The translations under genes were made by a program, and so were the position numbers. Shown piece by piece: positions 4,743-5,004 of a DNA stretch of 5,004 nt. The DNA lies in contig JAQSXU010000230.1 of the NCBI GenBank assembly GCA_029256485.1, positions 1 through 5,004 of the forward strand, given 5' to 3'. The stretch is from Clostridiaceae bacterium. GTDB lineage: Bacteria > Bacillota_A > Clostridia > Clostridiales > Clostridiaceae. The notes below the pieces were generated by a model. It was not told the origin of the DNA, made no database searches, and saw only the letters and a list, made by a program, of their open reading frames with translations. Each line of letters opens with the position of its first letter. Position 1 is the first letter of the stretch.

Positions 4743-5004
4743 ATGCAAAATATAAATTATATACCTAATGGCGGGCAAACTTATATGCCTTTTCAAGATA
4801 ATATTAAGGTTAAAATCCTTGATTTTAAACCCCTTGATGCACCAAAATCACCTATACCTACCTTACAGCTAAAAGATGAATTTAAGGAAAAAGGATTTCT
4901 TAAAGCTGAAGATTGTCAACATTTTATTCCCGGTGTTACTGCAAAAATGTTAGATTGGTTTTGGGCTAATATGGAGAAATGCTATTATCTATGGGCACCA
5001 GGTG
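4743..5004 (+). CDS. Probable DAPG/phloretin hydrolase-family protein, N-terminal part only
   Basis: The frame is open for 87 codons from ATG 4743 and runs off the right edge. AAGGAG lies 10 bases upstream. The protein begins MQNINYIPNGGQTYMPF, contains LKAEDCQHFIPGVTAKMLDW and continues FWANMEKCYYLWAPG. The last stretch resembles, from memory, proteins annotated with the DAPG hydrolase (PhlG) domain, which also includes phloretin hydrolase of gut anaerobes. These zinc enzymes hydrolyse the C-C bond between an acyl group and a phloroglucinol-type ring. The metal ligands of PhlG (three His and one Glu) lie beyond the window edge and cannot be checked. There is no signal peptide, so it is probably cytoplasmic. 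The permease upstream could carry its substrate or product. Family assignment is moderate; substrate is unknown. Confidence 0.6.
   Translation, partial: MQNINYIPNGGQTYMPFQDNIKVKILDFKPLDAPKSPIPTLQLKDEFKEKGFLKAEDCQHFIPGVTAKMLDWFWANMEKCYYLWAPG

Overview
The window is strongly AT-rich, with A/T-ending codons, GGAGG/AAGGAG-type ribosome binding sites and AT-rich spacers. Together with the gene content this points to a low-GC Firmicute, most likely Clostridium or a close relative. No rRNA, tRNA, CRISPR array or transposase was found. The genes look like ordinary chromosomal accessory metabolism.

Layout. (1) Positions 1-2265, minus strand: a large one-component regulator, cut by the left edge, with an AraC-type cupin and HTH fused to a GH39 (beta-xylosidase-like) domain. 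Its predicted acid/base Glu is present, but the expected nucleophile Glu reads Gly, so the domain may be a ligand sensor and not an enzyme. (2) Positions 2266-2601: a divergent intergenic region dense in symmetry. It holds a degenerate heptanucleotide repeat, a 7-bp-arm palindrome, a perfect 13-bp-arm inverted repeat, direct repeats at about 21-22 bp period, a near-consensus clostridial Rex site and a perfect 16-bp palindrome. (3) Positions 2602-3537, plus: a flavodoxin-fold FMN/iron-sulfur flavoprotein with an extra C-terminal zinc-ribbon-like module. (4) Positions 3538-3697: a spacer with a perfect 10-bp hairpin. (5) Positions 3698-4660, plus: a KdgT (2-keto-3-deoxygluconate permease) family membrane transporter that departs from the family at two signature loops. 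(6) Positions 4743-5004, plus: the start of a gene resembling the DAPG/phloretin hydrolase (PhlG/Phy) family, cut by the right edge.

How they may work together (inference): the three plus-strand genes may form an uptake and catabolic set in which a carboxylate or aromatic substrate is imported, an acyl-aromatic C-C bond is hydrolysed, and the flavoprotein performs a redox step. The divergent AraC-GH39 protein would sense a plant-derived glycoside or sugar. The Rex-like site suggests additional control by the NADH/NAD+ ratio. No single gene here proves the substrate. The least conventional features are the altered GH39 nucleophile, the flavoprotein's two cysteine clusters and the layered operators of the divergent promoter region.
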